DNA from: Thalassotalea euphylliae
GTDB taxonomy: Bacteria; Pseudomonadota; Gammaproteobacteria; Enterobacterales; Alteromonadaceae
Assembly (NCBI RefSeq): GCF_003390395.1
Contig: NZ_QUOV01000001.1
Span: 2,728,001 to 2,792,000, forward strand
DNA: 64,000 nucleotides
Direction: 5' to 3'
The notes under the pieces were generated by a model. That model was not told where the DNA came from. It made no database searches and worked only from the letters and a program-made list of their open reading frames with translations. Positions within the stretch are counted from its first letter, which is position 1. Every line of letters begins with the position of its first letter. The translations under genes and the position numbers were made by a program. Positions 51,759 through 59,895 of the stretch are shown here, piece after piece.

Positions 51759-52970
51759 ATGAGAGGTTTTAAACGCGCAGATGGCCGCAAAGGTATTCGC
51801 AATACAGTAGTGGTGGCCTATTTAGTGGAATGTGCTCATCACGTTGCCAAAACTATTGTTGCCAAAGTTGATCATGATGATGTGCAATTGATTGGCTTTC
51901 CCGGTTGCTATCCAAACGATTACTCCCTGCAAATGATGGAAAAACTGTGCACGCACCCTAATGTTGGCGGCGTACTATTAGTGTCGCTGGGCTGCGAAGG
52001 TTTTAATCGTGAACAACTTATTGGCACCATTGAAGCAAGCAAACGCCCGGTTGAAACCTTAGTCATCCAACAATGTGGTGGCACCAAATCGACGATTGAC
52101 CTTGGCGTTGCTAAAGCAAGCGCAATGCTTGGTGATATTGCCAGTGTTGAGCGGGCAGATCTTGATGTTTCAGAGTTAGTAATTGGCACTATCTGCGGTG
52201 GCTCAGATGGCACCAGTGGTATGAGCGCAAACCCTGCCGTTGGCGTTAGCTTTGATCTGTTATTAGCACAAGGTGCTACCTGTATTTTTGAAGAAACTGG
52301 CGAATTGATTGGTTGCGAACAAATCATGGCAGAGCGTGCAGAAACACCTGAGCTGGGTGAAGCACTACTTGCTTGTGTAGAAAAAGCTGAGCATTACTAC
52401 ACCAAAATGGGCTACGGCAGTTTTGCACCCGGTAACGCCGAAGGCGGTTTGACTACGCAAGAAGAAAAATCGATGGGCGCTTACGCCAAATCAGGCTCTT
52501 CAAAAATCAACGGTATTATCACTCCTGGCGAAATTCCGCCAAAGAATGGCCTATTCCTAATGGATGTGGTGCCTGATGGCGAACCTATGTTCGGCTTTCC
52601 CAATATTTCAGACAACGCGGAAATTGTTGAGCTTATTGCCTCTGGCGCATTGATGATTTTATTTACCACAGGACGAGGGTCTGTGGTCGGTTCGGCGATT
52701 TCGCCCGTGATAAAAATATGCGCCAACCCAGAAACTTATCGCAACTTAAGTGAAGACATGGACATTAATGCAGGCAGCGTCATTGACGGTAACCATACGG
52801 TTGAGGATATAGGTCAACAAATTTACGACTGTGTACTTAAGGTTGCCAGTGGCCAGCAAACCAAGTCGGAAGCACTCGGCCATAAAGAGTTCATCTTAAC
52901 CTATAAGCGCTTTAACACTAGCGACACAACGACCATTGAGGCGATCGGGCCTGCTTGTTTAGCTCATTAG
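51759..52970 (+). CDS. UxaA-family dehydratase, large subunit; probable L-fuconate/D-arabonate dehydratase
   Basis: The 403-residue protein begins GFKRADGRKGIRNTVVVAYLVECAHH in pieces, the UxaA/GarD/SuyB large-domain start. It has conserved Cys in FPGCYPND, SLGCEG and IQQCGGTKSTID, which bind the catalytic iron in this family, and GGSDGTSGMSANPAVG. These enzymes dehydrate sugar acids to 2-keto-3-deoxy acids. In this locus, with aldose dehydrogenase, lactonase and KDF-type dehydrogenase genes, the substrate is inferred to be L-fuconate and/or D-arabonate. That would be a non-homologous replacement of the enolase-superfamily fuconate dehydratase. Sulfolactate or altronate cannot be excluded by sequence alone. 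Confidence 0.85.
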   Translation: MRGFKRADGRKGIRNTVVVAYLVECAHHVAKTIVAKVDHDDVQLIGFPGCYPNDYSLQMMEKLCTHPNVGGVLLVSLGCEGFNREQLIGTIEASKRPVETLVIQQCGGTKSTIDLGVAKASAMLGDIASVERADLDVSELVIGTICGGSDGTSGMSANPAVGVSFDLLLAQGATCIFEETGELIGCEQIMAERAETPELGEALLACVEKAEHYYTKMGYGSFAPGNAEGGLTTQEEKSMGAYAKSGSSKINGIITPGEIPPKNGLFLMDVVPDGEPMFGFPNISDNAEIVELIASGALMILFTTGRGSVVGSAISPVIKICANPETYRNLSEDMDINAGSVIDGNHTVEDIGQQIYDCVLKVASGQQTKSEALGHKEFILTYKRFNTSDTTTIEAIGPACLAH

Positions 52971-53051
52971 CAGTACCGACTAACAAGTAGTATGCAAAGA
53001 ACAAACTAAATCACGAATAAAAAGAACAGGAAATTCTGTGAGGTTAACCAA

Positions 53052-54653
53052 ATGAACACTGTATTTGATACACACTCGATGATTGCTGGCCAATGGTTTG
53101 AAGGCAGTGGTGATAGCTTTGAATCTTGGGACCCAAGCCTAAACAAAGCGATTGCAAACATTAAAAGCTGCACCCTTTTGGATGTTAATGCAGCGCTAAG
53201 CGCAGCTGTTGAAGCGAAAACCTTGCTAGATACCAAAACCAGCGCTGAGATAGCAGAGTTCTTAAATGTACTTGCGGATGAAATTGAAGCATTAAAAGGT
53301 GCATTTATTCCTGTTGCTATGGCGGAAACTGGCTTACCTGAAGCACGCTTGCAAGGAGAAACCGGTCGAACTTGTGGGCAAATTCGCGCCTTTGCTGCCT
53401 TAGTGGCAGAAGGTAGTTGGCGACAAGCGTCAATAGATACAGCTGATCCCAATCGCCAGCCCGTACCTAAACCCGATGTTCGTGCGATGAATATTAGCTT
53501 GGGGCCAATTGCCGTATTTGGCGCCTCTAATTTTCCATTTGCTTTTGGCACCCTCGGCGGTGACAGCGCAGCAGCGCTTGCAGCAGGCAACCCTATTATT
53601 GTCAAAGGTCACCCTAGCCACCCACTCACCTCACGTTATTTTGCACAGGCGATAGCTAATGCCTTACAAAAAGCTGATTTTCCAATGGGCACTTTTTCAT
53701 TATTACAAGGCTGCGGCACCGAACTGGGTAGTGAGCTAGTTAAGCACCCAGAGATCAAAGCTGTTGGCTTTACTGGCTCGTTAGGTGGTGGACGCGCACT
53801 AATGGACATTGCCGCCAAACGAGCAGAGCCTATTCCTGTTTATGCGGAAATGGGCAGTATTAATCCTGTGTTTATTATGCCGGAAGCGTTAGATAGTCGC
53901 TCCGACGCTATTGCCCAAGGACTTGCTGGTTCAATTGCCATGGGCTGCGGCCAATTTTGTACCTCGCCGGGACTTATTGTCTGCCTTAATAGTGAGTTAC
54001 CCAAACTATTAGCACATTACTTAAGTGAGCAAACACCCGGTGTCATGCTTAACCCCGGTATCGCCGATGCCATGCAAAGTGCATTGGCTAGTCGCCAAAA
54101 CAATAGTCGAGTAGAGTTCTTAACTGGTGGGCTAAGCGATACCCCATTGACGCCAAAGGCGAGTTTAATGCAAATAAACGCTGCTGATTTTCTTGCAAGT
54201 GGTCAATCGATAGCTGAGTACAGTGAAGAAATTTTCGGGCCAGCATCGCTAGTCGTTAACTGTGAATCAACCGAGCAAATGCTAGCTGTAGCGAAGAGTC
54301 TATCGGGCAACCTTACGGCTACAATACATGCCGATGATTACCAATCACAAAGTTTAAGCGCCCTACTCAGCCTGTTAAAGCCACGCACAGGCAGAATTTT
54401 ATTTAATGGTTTTCCAACTGGCGTTGAGGTTTGTCAGTCAATGCAGCATGGCGGCCCATATCCGGCGTCATCATTTGCCCACGCCACCAGTGTTGGTACT
54501 GCTGCCATCAGCCGTTTTGTAAGCCGTAATGCGTACCAAAACTGGCCTGACGAATTACTGCCTGTTGAATTGCAAAATGACAACCCAATGGGGATTTTGC
54601 GCATGATAGACAACCACTATAGCCGCACGGCAATCGCAATTGAAAAGGCCTAA
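53052..54653 (+). CDS. Aldehyde dehydrogenase, 2-oxoglutarate semialdehyde type
   Basis: A 533-residue ALDH whose sequence (ISLGPIAVFGASNFPFAFGTLGGDSAAALAAG in pieces, VKGHPSHPLTS, FCTSPGL with the catalytic Cys, YAEMGSINPVF with the Glu) is typical of NADP-linked 2-oxoglutarate semialdehyde (2,5-dioxopentanoate) dehydrogenases of sugar-acid pathways. It would complete a route from a 2-keto-3-deoxypentonate to 2-oxoglutarate. It lies 81 bases behind the dehydratase and 4 bases ahead of the FAH-like gene that could produce its substrate. Lactaldehyde is a possible alternative substrate. Confidence 0.85.
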   Translation: MNTVFDTHSMIAGQWFEGSGDSFESWDPSLNKAIANIKSCTLLDVNAALSAAVEAKTLLDTKTSAEIAEFLNVLADEIEALKGAFIPVAMAETGLPEARLQGETGRTCGQIRAFAALVAEGSWRQASIDTADPNRQPVPKPDVRAMNISLGPIAVFGASNFPFAFGTLGGDSAAALAAGNPIIVKGHPSHPLTSRYFAQAIANALQKADFPMGTFSLLQGCGTELGSELVKHPEIKAVGFTGSLGGGRALMDIAAKRAEPIPVYAEMGSINPVFIMPEALDSRSDAIAQGLAGSIAMGCGQFCTSPGLIVCLNSELPKLLAHYLSEQTPGVMLNPGIADAMQSALASRQNNSRVEFLTGGLSDTPLTPKASLMQINAADFLASGQSIAEYSEEIFGPASLVVNCESTEQMLAVAKSLSGNLTATIHADDYQSQSLSALLSLLKPRTGRILFNGFPTGVEVCQSMQHGGPYPASSFAHATSVGTAAISRFVSRNAYQNWPDELLPVELQNDNPMGILRMIDNHYSRTAIAIEKA

Positions 54654-54657
54654 GCTA

Positions 54658-55899
54658 ATGACAGATTTAACCCATTTCAATACGGTAAAAGAATTCTCCC
54701 TGCAAGGATGCATCCCCTCTAATCAAGGCACTTGGCTTGGCCGCGCCTGGCTACCGGCCGATATTAGCCCTCTTGGCATTGCTGGCCCAGTGGTGATAAC
54801 GGTTCGACAGGACGACGTAATTGCGCTTTGTGATCATTACCTGACGATTAGTGATGTGCTTGCCGACAGCAATGCTGTGCAAACCATAAAGCAAACACAA
54901 GGCTCGTTAATTTGCTCATTAACTGAGTTACTAGAAAATAGCCTATTTTATCAACGCGAATCGCAACTTAGTGATCAATCAAAGCCCGTGTTACTTGCAC
55001 CTAACGATGTTCAATCCATCAAAGCTTGTGGCGTTACCTTTGCTGCCAGTATGCTTGAGCGGATGATTGAAGAGCGTGCTCTCGGTGACCCAGCCAAGGC
55101 CGAAGCGATCCGCGCTATGGTGCATCAAACCGTTGGCGACGATATTGGCAGTATTGTGCCCGGTAGCGAGCAAGCCATGGCGTTAAAGCAACAACTGATC
55201 GACCAAGGCATGTGGTCGCAATACCTTGAAGTAGGAATAGGCCCCGATGTTGAAGTATTTACCAAAGGCCAACCGATGTCGGCTATTGCCTGCGGGCAAG
55301 AGCTTGGGGTGTTGGCCACCAGTCAATGGAATAACCCTGAGCCAGAAATTGCCTTGCTGATTAATGCGCAAGGAAACTGCATCGGAGCAGCGCTAGCAAA
55401 CGACGTTAACCTGCGCGACTATGAAGGACGCAGTGCACTATTACTGGGTAAAGCAAAAGATCAAAATGGTAGCAGCCCAATTGGCCCACTATTTCGCTTA
55501 TTTGATGGTGACTTTACCCTTGAAGATGCCATGAATGCGGAAATCACGTTGACCATTACTGGGGAAGACGGTTTTGTGAATCAAGGCGCTAACATCATGT
55601 CGCAAATCAGCCGCACGCCTGAAGATATTATCAAGCAAGTATGCAATCGCTCGCACCAATACCCTGATGGCATAACCATGATGTTAGGCACTATGTTTGC
55701 GCCTACCGATGATCGCCATGAAACGGGTATGGGCTTCACCCACGAACTAGGCGATCGAGTCGAAATATCAACGCCAAAACTCGGCAAGCTAGTTAACTGG
55801 GTTAACCATTGCCATCAAATTCCAAGCTGGCAATATGGTATTACCGAATTAATGAACTTTGTTTGCCAAGTAAAAGTTGCTCAAGCCAATGCTAATTAG
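54658..55899 (+). CDS. FAH-fold protein, AraD1-like 2-keto-3-deoxy acid dehydratase candidate
   Basis: The C-terminal half has the fumarylacetoacetase fold: NNPEPEIALL (metal-binding Glu pair), ANDVNLRDYEGRSALLLGKAKDQNGSSPIGP (Asp and Lys) and NQGANIMSQISRTPEDI. The N-terminal half (about residues 1-150) is the extra domain of the ~400-residue FAH group often encoded next to 2-oxoglutarate semialdehyde dehydrogenase. That neighbourhood suggests it dehydrates 2-keto-3-deoxy-pentonate to the semialdehyde. The start ATG at 54658 lies 4 bases after the ALDH stop. It differs strongly from the short FAH at 58811, so the two should have different jobs. Length 413 aa. Confidence 0.8.
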   Translation: MTDLTHFNTVKEFSLQGCIPSNQGTWLGRAWLPADISPLGIAGPVVITVRQDDVIALCDHYLTISDVLADSNAVQTIKQTQGSLICSLTELLENSLFYQRESQLSDQSKPVLLAPNDVQSIKACGVTFAASMLERMIEERALGDPAKAEAIRAMVHQTVGDDIGSIVPGSEQAMALKQQLIDQGMWSQYLEVGIGPDVEVFTKGQPMSAIACGQELGVLATSQWNNPEPEIALLINAQGNCIGAALANDVNLRDYEGRSALLLGKAKDQNGSSPIGPLFRLFDGDFTLEDAMNAEITLTITGEDGFVNQGANIMSQISRTPEDIIKQVCNRSHQYPDGITMMLGTMFAPTDDRHETGMGFTHELGDRVEISTPKLGKLVNWVNHCHQIPSWQYGITELMNFVCQVKVAQANAN

Positions 55900-56015
55900 C
55901 TAAAGGCAATAAAAGTAACAACTAATAAAAGCGTAAATAAAGCAACTGGCAGTAAAACACAGATAAAGAAGCGAAAAACAAGAAAGCGCTCAATAACAAA
56001 TAATGGGGAAGCACT

Positions 56016-57050
56016 ATGCAGCAAGAGCTAAAAACCGCACAGCGAAAAATCGGTAACACAGACCTAGTCATAGACACATTAGGTTTTGGTTGTGCGCCGC
56101 TTGGTAATTTATACCAGCCAATTAGTGACCACGACGCTAGAGCCTTGCTTGATAATGCTTGGCAAGCTGGTTTTCGCTACTTTGATACCGCTCCCCATTA
56201 TGGTCAAGGCCTGAGCGAGCGACGCACAGGTGATTTACTGCGCGCCGATCAAGACCACGACTATGTGTTATCAACTAAAGTTGGTCGCCTGTTAAAACCT
56301 GCTGGTTATGCAAAAGAGCGTCACAGTTACCAGTCACCCATGCCGTTTGATATTCATTATGACTACAGCTACGACGGCATTATGCGTTCGTTCGAGGATA
56401 GCCTACAGCGCTTAGGTCTAGACACCATTGATATCCTTTATATGCATGACATCGGTGAGGTTACCCACGGTGAAGCCAATAACCACCACTTCCCAATCGC
56501 AATGCAAGGTGGCTATAAAGCAATGGCAGAGCTTCGCCAGCAAGGACTCGTAAAAGCTATAGGTTTAGGCGTTAACGAATACCAAGTGTGTGAACAAGCG
56601 CTTGATCACGGCGACTGGGATTGCTTCTTGTTAGCAGGTCGCTACACGCTACTTGAACAAGAATCTATTCATACATTTCTACCTAAATGTAAGCAACGTA
56701 ACTGCTCCATTATTGTCGGTGGCGCATACAACTCTGGCATTTTAGCGACCGGTACGAAAAAAGGCGGCACGCTTTACTATGATTACGAGCCCGCCCCAGA
56801 GCATGTCATTGCTAAAGTAAAGAAACTCGAAGCGCTCTGCGATGAGTTTCAAATTCCACTCGCCGCTGCCGCACTGCAATTTCCGCTGGCTCACCCCAGT
56901 GTTGCCAGCGTGATACCGGGTATGGGCAATGCCAAACGTATTAATCAAACACTAGAGTTGTTCAACACTAACATTCCAGCTGAGTTTTGGCAGCAACTGC
57001 GCGTGCAGCAGCTGGTTGGCGACAATGTGCCATTACCGCAAGGAAGCTAG
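56016..57050 (+). CDS. Aldo-keto reductase, L-fucose / D-threo-aldose 1-dehydrogenase
   Basis: The AKR fold shows GFGCAPLGNLY, FRYFDTAPHYGQGLSERRTG (catalytic Asp, Tyr), VLSTKVGRLLKP (Lys) and ILYMHD (His). This is the L-fucose dehydrogenase group, which oxidises the anomeric carbon to a lactone with NAD(P) and is also known to accept D-arabinose and L-galactose, all sharing the same C2-C4 configuration. It starts the second half of the plus-strand row, 116 bases after the FAH-like gene. The stop is 4 bases before the lactonase start. Length 344 aa. Confidence 0.9.
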   Translation: MQQELKTAQRKIGNTDLVIDTLGFGCAPLGNLYQPISDHDARALLDNAWQAGFRYFDTAPHYGQGLSERRTGDLLRADQDHDYVLSTKVGRLLKPAGYAKERHSYQSPMPFDIHYDYSYDGIMRSFEDSLQRLGLDTIDILYMHDIGEVTHGEANNHHFPIAMQGGYKAMAELRQQGLVKAIGLGVNEYQVCEQALDHGDWDCFLLAGRYTLLEQESIHTFLPKCKQRNCSIIVGGAYNSGILATGTKKGGTLYYDYEPAPEHVIAKVKKLEALCDEFQIPLAAAALQFPLAHPSVASVIPGMGNAKRINQTLELFNTNIPAEFWQQLRVQQLVGDNVPLPQGS

Positions 57051-57054
57051 TGTC

Positions 57055-57900
57055 ATGATGAATAAAGTCGACAGCCATCAACATTACTGGCTACTTAAAC
57101 GCAATGATTATGGCTGGTTAACGCCCGCCCTTGATAAGCTCTATCATGATTTTTTACCTACAGATTTAGCGCCACATAGACAAGCACATCATGTTGCTCA
57201 AACTGTGCTGGTACAAGCTGCACCAACACTCGAAGAAACCGAGTATTTATTATCGTTAGCAGCTGCAGAAAGCAGCATTGCTGGCGTAGTTGGTTGGGTT
57301 GATTTTGACGCCGATGACGTCATTGCAACCCTTGATACGTTGGCGGCTAATCCAAGTTTCAAAGGGGTTCGACCTATGCTGCAAGACATCGAAGACCCTG
57401 CATGGATAGCAAACCCAGATTATGCTGCAATTTTTACTAAGCTCGCTGAATTAAAACTGACGTTTGACGCTTTAGTTAAACCTGAACATTTGCCTTATAT
57501 CTTTGATATTGCCAAGCAAAACCCAGATTTAGCGATTGTGATAGACCATTTCGCCAAGCCCAATGTAGCAGAAAAGCAGTTTGACGATTGGGCCTCAGCA
57601 ATGCAGCGCTTTCAGCCACTTTCTAATGTGTTTGTAAAATGCTCCGGCATTACCACCGAGGCAAGCCCTGCACAAGCGAGTGCCGATGATTATCTCGACT
57701 ACTTCACGACTTTAGTCAAGGCCTTTGGCCATGGCCGCATTATGTGGGGCAGCGACTGGCCAGTACTTAATCTCAACAGTAGTTATCCGGCATGGGTTGA
57801 GCTTTGCGAAACATTAATTAGTGATTGGTCGATGCAAGAACAGCAGGCTTTTTGGGCAGGCACTGCAAAAAGCTTTTATCAACTGCCGCCTTTGTCATGA
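57055..57900 (+). CDS. Amidohydrolase-fold lactonase (L-fuconolactonase type)
   Basis: A COG3618 metal-dependent hydrolase: KVDSHQHYWLL (His-x-His ligands), VIDHFAKP, VKCSGITTEA and MWGSDWPVLNL (terminal Asp) are the standard metal and active-site motifs. It would open the sugar lactone formed by the preceding dehydrogenase to the aldonic acid. I choose ATG at 57055 because AAGGAAG lies 8 bases upstream, across the end of the AKR gene. Fourteen extra codons would otherwise overlap that gene. Length 282 aa. Confidence 0.9.
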   Translation: MMNKVDSHQHYWLLKRNDYGWLTPALDKLYHDFLPTDLAPHRQAHHVAQTVLVQAAPTLEETEYLLSLAAAESSIAGVVGWVDFDADDVIATLDTLAANPSFKGVRPMLQDIEDPAWIANPDYAAIFTKLAELKLTFDALVKPEHLPYIFDIAKQNPDLAIVIDHFAKPNVAEKQFDDWASAMQRFQPLSNVFVKCSGITTEASPAQASADDYLDYFTTLVKAFGHGRIMWGSDWPVLNLNSSYPAWVELCETLISDWSMQEQQAFWAGTAKSFYQLPPLS

Positions 57901-57981
57901 AGGTCATTGCATTCAAGTAGTTGTCATCAAATTCAATATTAGCGATTAGTCACGAATAAAAGTACTACAAAGGAAGTTTTT

Positions 57982-58761
57982 ATGAGTCAGTTATCATCAA
58001 CTGCGATTGTCACCGGTGGTGGCAGCGGTATCGGGCAAGCGATTGCCATCACTCTGGCTAAACAAGGGTATAAAGTGGTTATTGCCGACCTTGATTTAGC
58101 CGCAGCTCAGCAAACCCAAGAGCTAATTAATAAGAAAGTCGCTAATGCCAGTAGCGCCATTAGTGTGGCGCTCAATGTTGCAGACGGCGAACAAGTCACC
58201 CAAGTTTTTAATGAAATAGCGGCCGAACACGGCATCGATATTTTGATCAATAATGCTGGCATTGGCGCGGTTGGCACCATAGAAGAAACCAGTGAAGCTG
58301 AGCTGGATAAGCTTTATAGCGTGAATGTTAAGGGTGTTTACCATTGTGCGCTAGCGGCTATTTCAGCGATGAAAAAACAGCAATCGGGCATCATCATCAA
58401 TATGGCATCGGTGGCATCTAGTGTTGGTATTGCCGATCGCTTTGCCTATTCAATGACTAAAGGCGCCGTACTCACCATGACCTATTCTATCGCCAAAGAC
58501 TATCTCAGCGACAACATTCGCTGTAATTGTGTATCGCCAGGGCGTGTACACACACCTTTCGTGGATGCCTTTCTGGATAAAAACTACCCAGATAACAAAG
58601 CAGAAATGTTCGACAAATTATCGAAAACGCAACCTATCGGACGCATGGGCACACCAGATGAAGTTGCCAGCGTAGTTGCCTATTTATGCTCACCGCAGGC
58701 GGCCTTTATTACTGGCAGTAACTTTCCCGTTGATGGTGGCTTTGTCACGCTGAACAACTAG
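57982..58761 (+). CDS. SDR-family 2-keto-3-deoxy-L-fuconate dehydrogenase
   Basis: A classical SDR with TGGGSGIGQAIA, NNAGIGAVG, catalytic Ser in INMASVASSVG, and YSMTKGAV. The segment CVSPGRVHTPFVDAFLDKNYPD is typical of the dehydrogenase that oxidises C4 of 2-keto-3-deoxy-L-fuconate to the 2,4-diketo acid. It is followed after 49 bases by the FAH-type hydrolase for that product. AAGGAAG precedes the ATG. Length 259 aa. Confidence 0.88.
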   Translation: MSQLSSTAIVTGGGSGIGQAIAITLAKQGYKVVIADLDLAAAQQTQELINKKVANASSAISVALNVADGEQVTQVFNEIAAEHGIDILINNAGIGAVGTIEETSEAELDKLYSVNVKGVYHCALAAISAMKKQQSGIIINMASVASSVGIADRFAYSMTKGAVLTMTYSIAKDYLSDNIRCNCVSPGRVHTPFVDAFLDKNYPDNKAEMFDKLSKTQPIGRMGTPDEVASVVAYLCSPQAAFITGSNFPVDGGFVTLNN

Positions 58762-58810
58762 TTAGCCAACATCAACGCAATTAATAAGAATTATCAGAGG
58801 TAATCAAACC

Positions 58811-59656
58811 ATGAAACTATTACGCTTTGGCGCAAAAGGCGCTGAAAAGCCGGGTATTTTAGATGCTAATGGCAATATTCGCGATTTGTCATCTGCGGTT
58901 ACTGACATTGACGGACAAACCTTAAGCCATGAGAGCCTGTCGCGTCTTAATGCCATAGATATTAACAGTTTACCTATTATCGATGGACAAACCCGCCTAG
59001 GTGCCTGTGTCAATAATGTCGGAAAATTTATTTGTATTGGTCTTAATTATGCCGACCACGCTGCTGAATCAAATATGCCGATTCCGGATGAACCTGAAGT
59101 GTTTTCTAAGTTCACCAGTGCGATTAGTGGCCCAAACGATGACGTTATTAAGCCCAAAAACAGCACCAAGCTTGATTGGGAAGTGGAGTTAGCGATTGTG
59201 GTTGGCAAGGCTGCTTCCTACGTTAGTGAGCAAGAAGCGGAGGAGCACATTGCTGGCTATTGTATTTGTAATGATATTTCTGAGCGTAATTTTCAACTGG
59301 AACGCGGCTGTCAGTGGGATAAAGGTAAAGGTTGTGACAGCTTCGGACCGCTTGGCCCTTATTTAGTGACTAAAGATGAAGTTAGCGATATTACTAATAT
59401 CGGCATGTGGCTCGAAGTGAATGGCAAGCGATATCAAAGCGGCAACACCAATACCATGATATTTAGCCCAGCCTATATTGTGAGTTACTTAAGCCAGTTT
59501 ACCACCTTACAACCGGGCGATGTTATCTCTACTGGTACACCGCCGGGAGTAGGCTTAGGTCAAAAGCCCCCCGTTTACCTCAATGTTGGTGACCAAATTT
59601 CTTTAGGTATTGAAGGCATGGGGCAACAAACCCAAAAGGTAGTCGCTTTTCAATAA
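58811..59656 (+). CDS. FAH-family hydrolase, probable 2,4-diketo-3-deoxy-L-fuconate hydrolase
   Basis: A 281-residue fumarylacetoacetase-type enzyme with FICIGLNYADHAAE, LDWEVELAIVVG (metal-binding Glu pair), CNDISERNFQLERG (Asp), GKGCDSFGPLGP (Lys) and VISTGTPPGVG. The fucose pathway described in Xanthomonas ends with a protein of this kind splitting the diketo acid into pyruvate and L-lactate. Position directly after the KDF dehydrogenase supports that. Last gene before a strong terminator. Confidence 0.88.
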   Translation: MKLLRFGAKGAEKPGILDANGNIRDLSSAVTDIDGQTLSHESLSRLNAIDINSLPIIDGQTRLGACVNNVGKFICIGLNYADHAAESNMPIPDEPEVFSKFTSAISGPNDDVIKPKNSTKLDWEVELAIVVGKAASYVSEQEAEEHIAGYCICNDISERNFQLERGCQWDKGKGCDSFGPLGPYLVTKDEVSDITNIGMWLEVNGKRYQSGNTNTMIFSPAYIVSYLSQFTTLQPGDVISTGTPPGVGLGQKPPVYLNVGDQISLGIEGMGQQTQKVVAFQ

Positions 59657-59810
59657 GTGCTTTTAACAAATGCCTTCAATTAATGCCTTCATTAAAGGTT
59701 TTCTATAACGAAAATGAGCCGAGAAAATTTTACCATGTAGTAGACAGCCAACGCTGCGTTAGTCTCCCCTAGCAAGGCATTGGCTCAAATCGCTAGCCTA
59801 GTGCTAGCCA

Positions 59811-59850
59811 GCCCCAAGCTAAGTATTATTAATGAGCTTGGGGCTTTTTT
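59811..59850 (+). terminator. Terminator of the sugar-acid operon
   Basis: AGCCCCAAGCT and AGCTTGGGGCT form an 11-bp stem with a 14-base loop, followed by T6. Confidence 0.88.
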
Positions 59851-59895
59851 ATCCATAAGCGATATCGTAAACACCAAACTAAATCGCCAATACGG

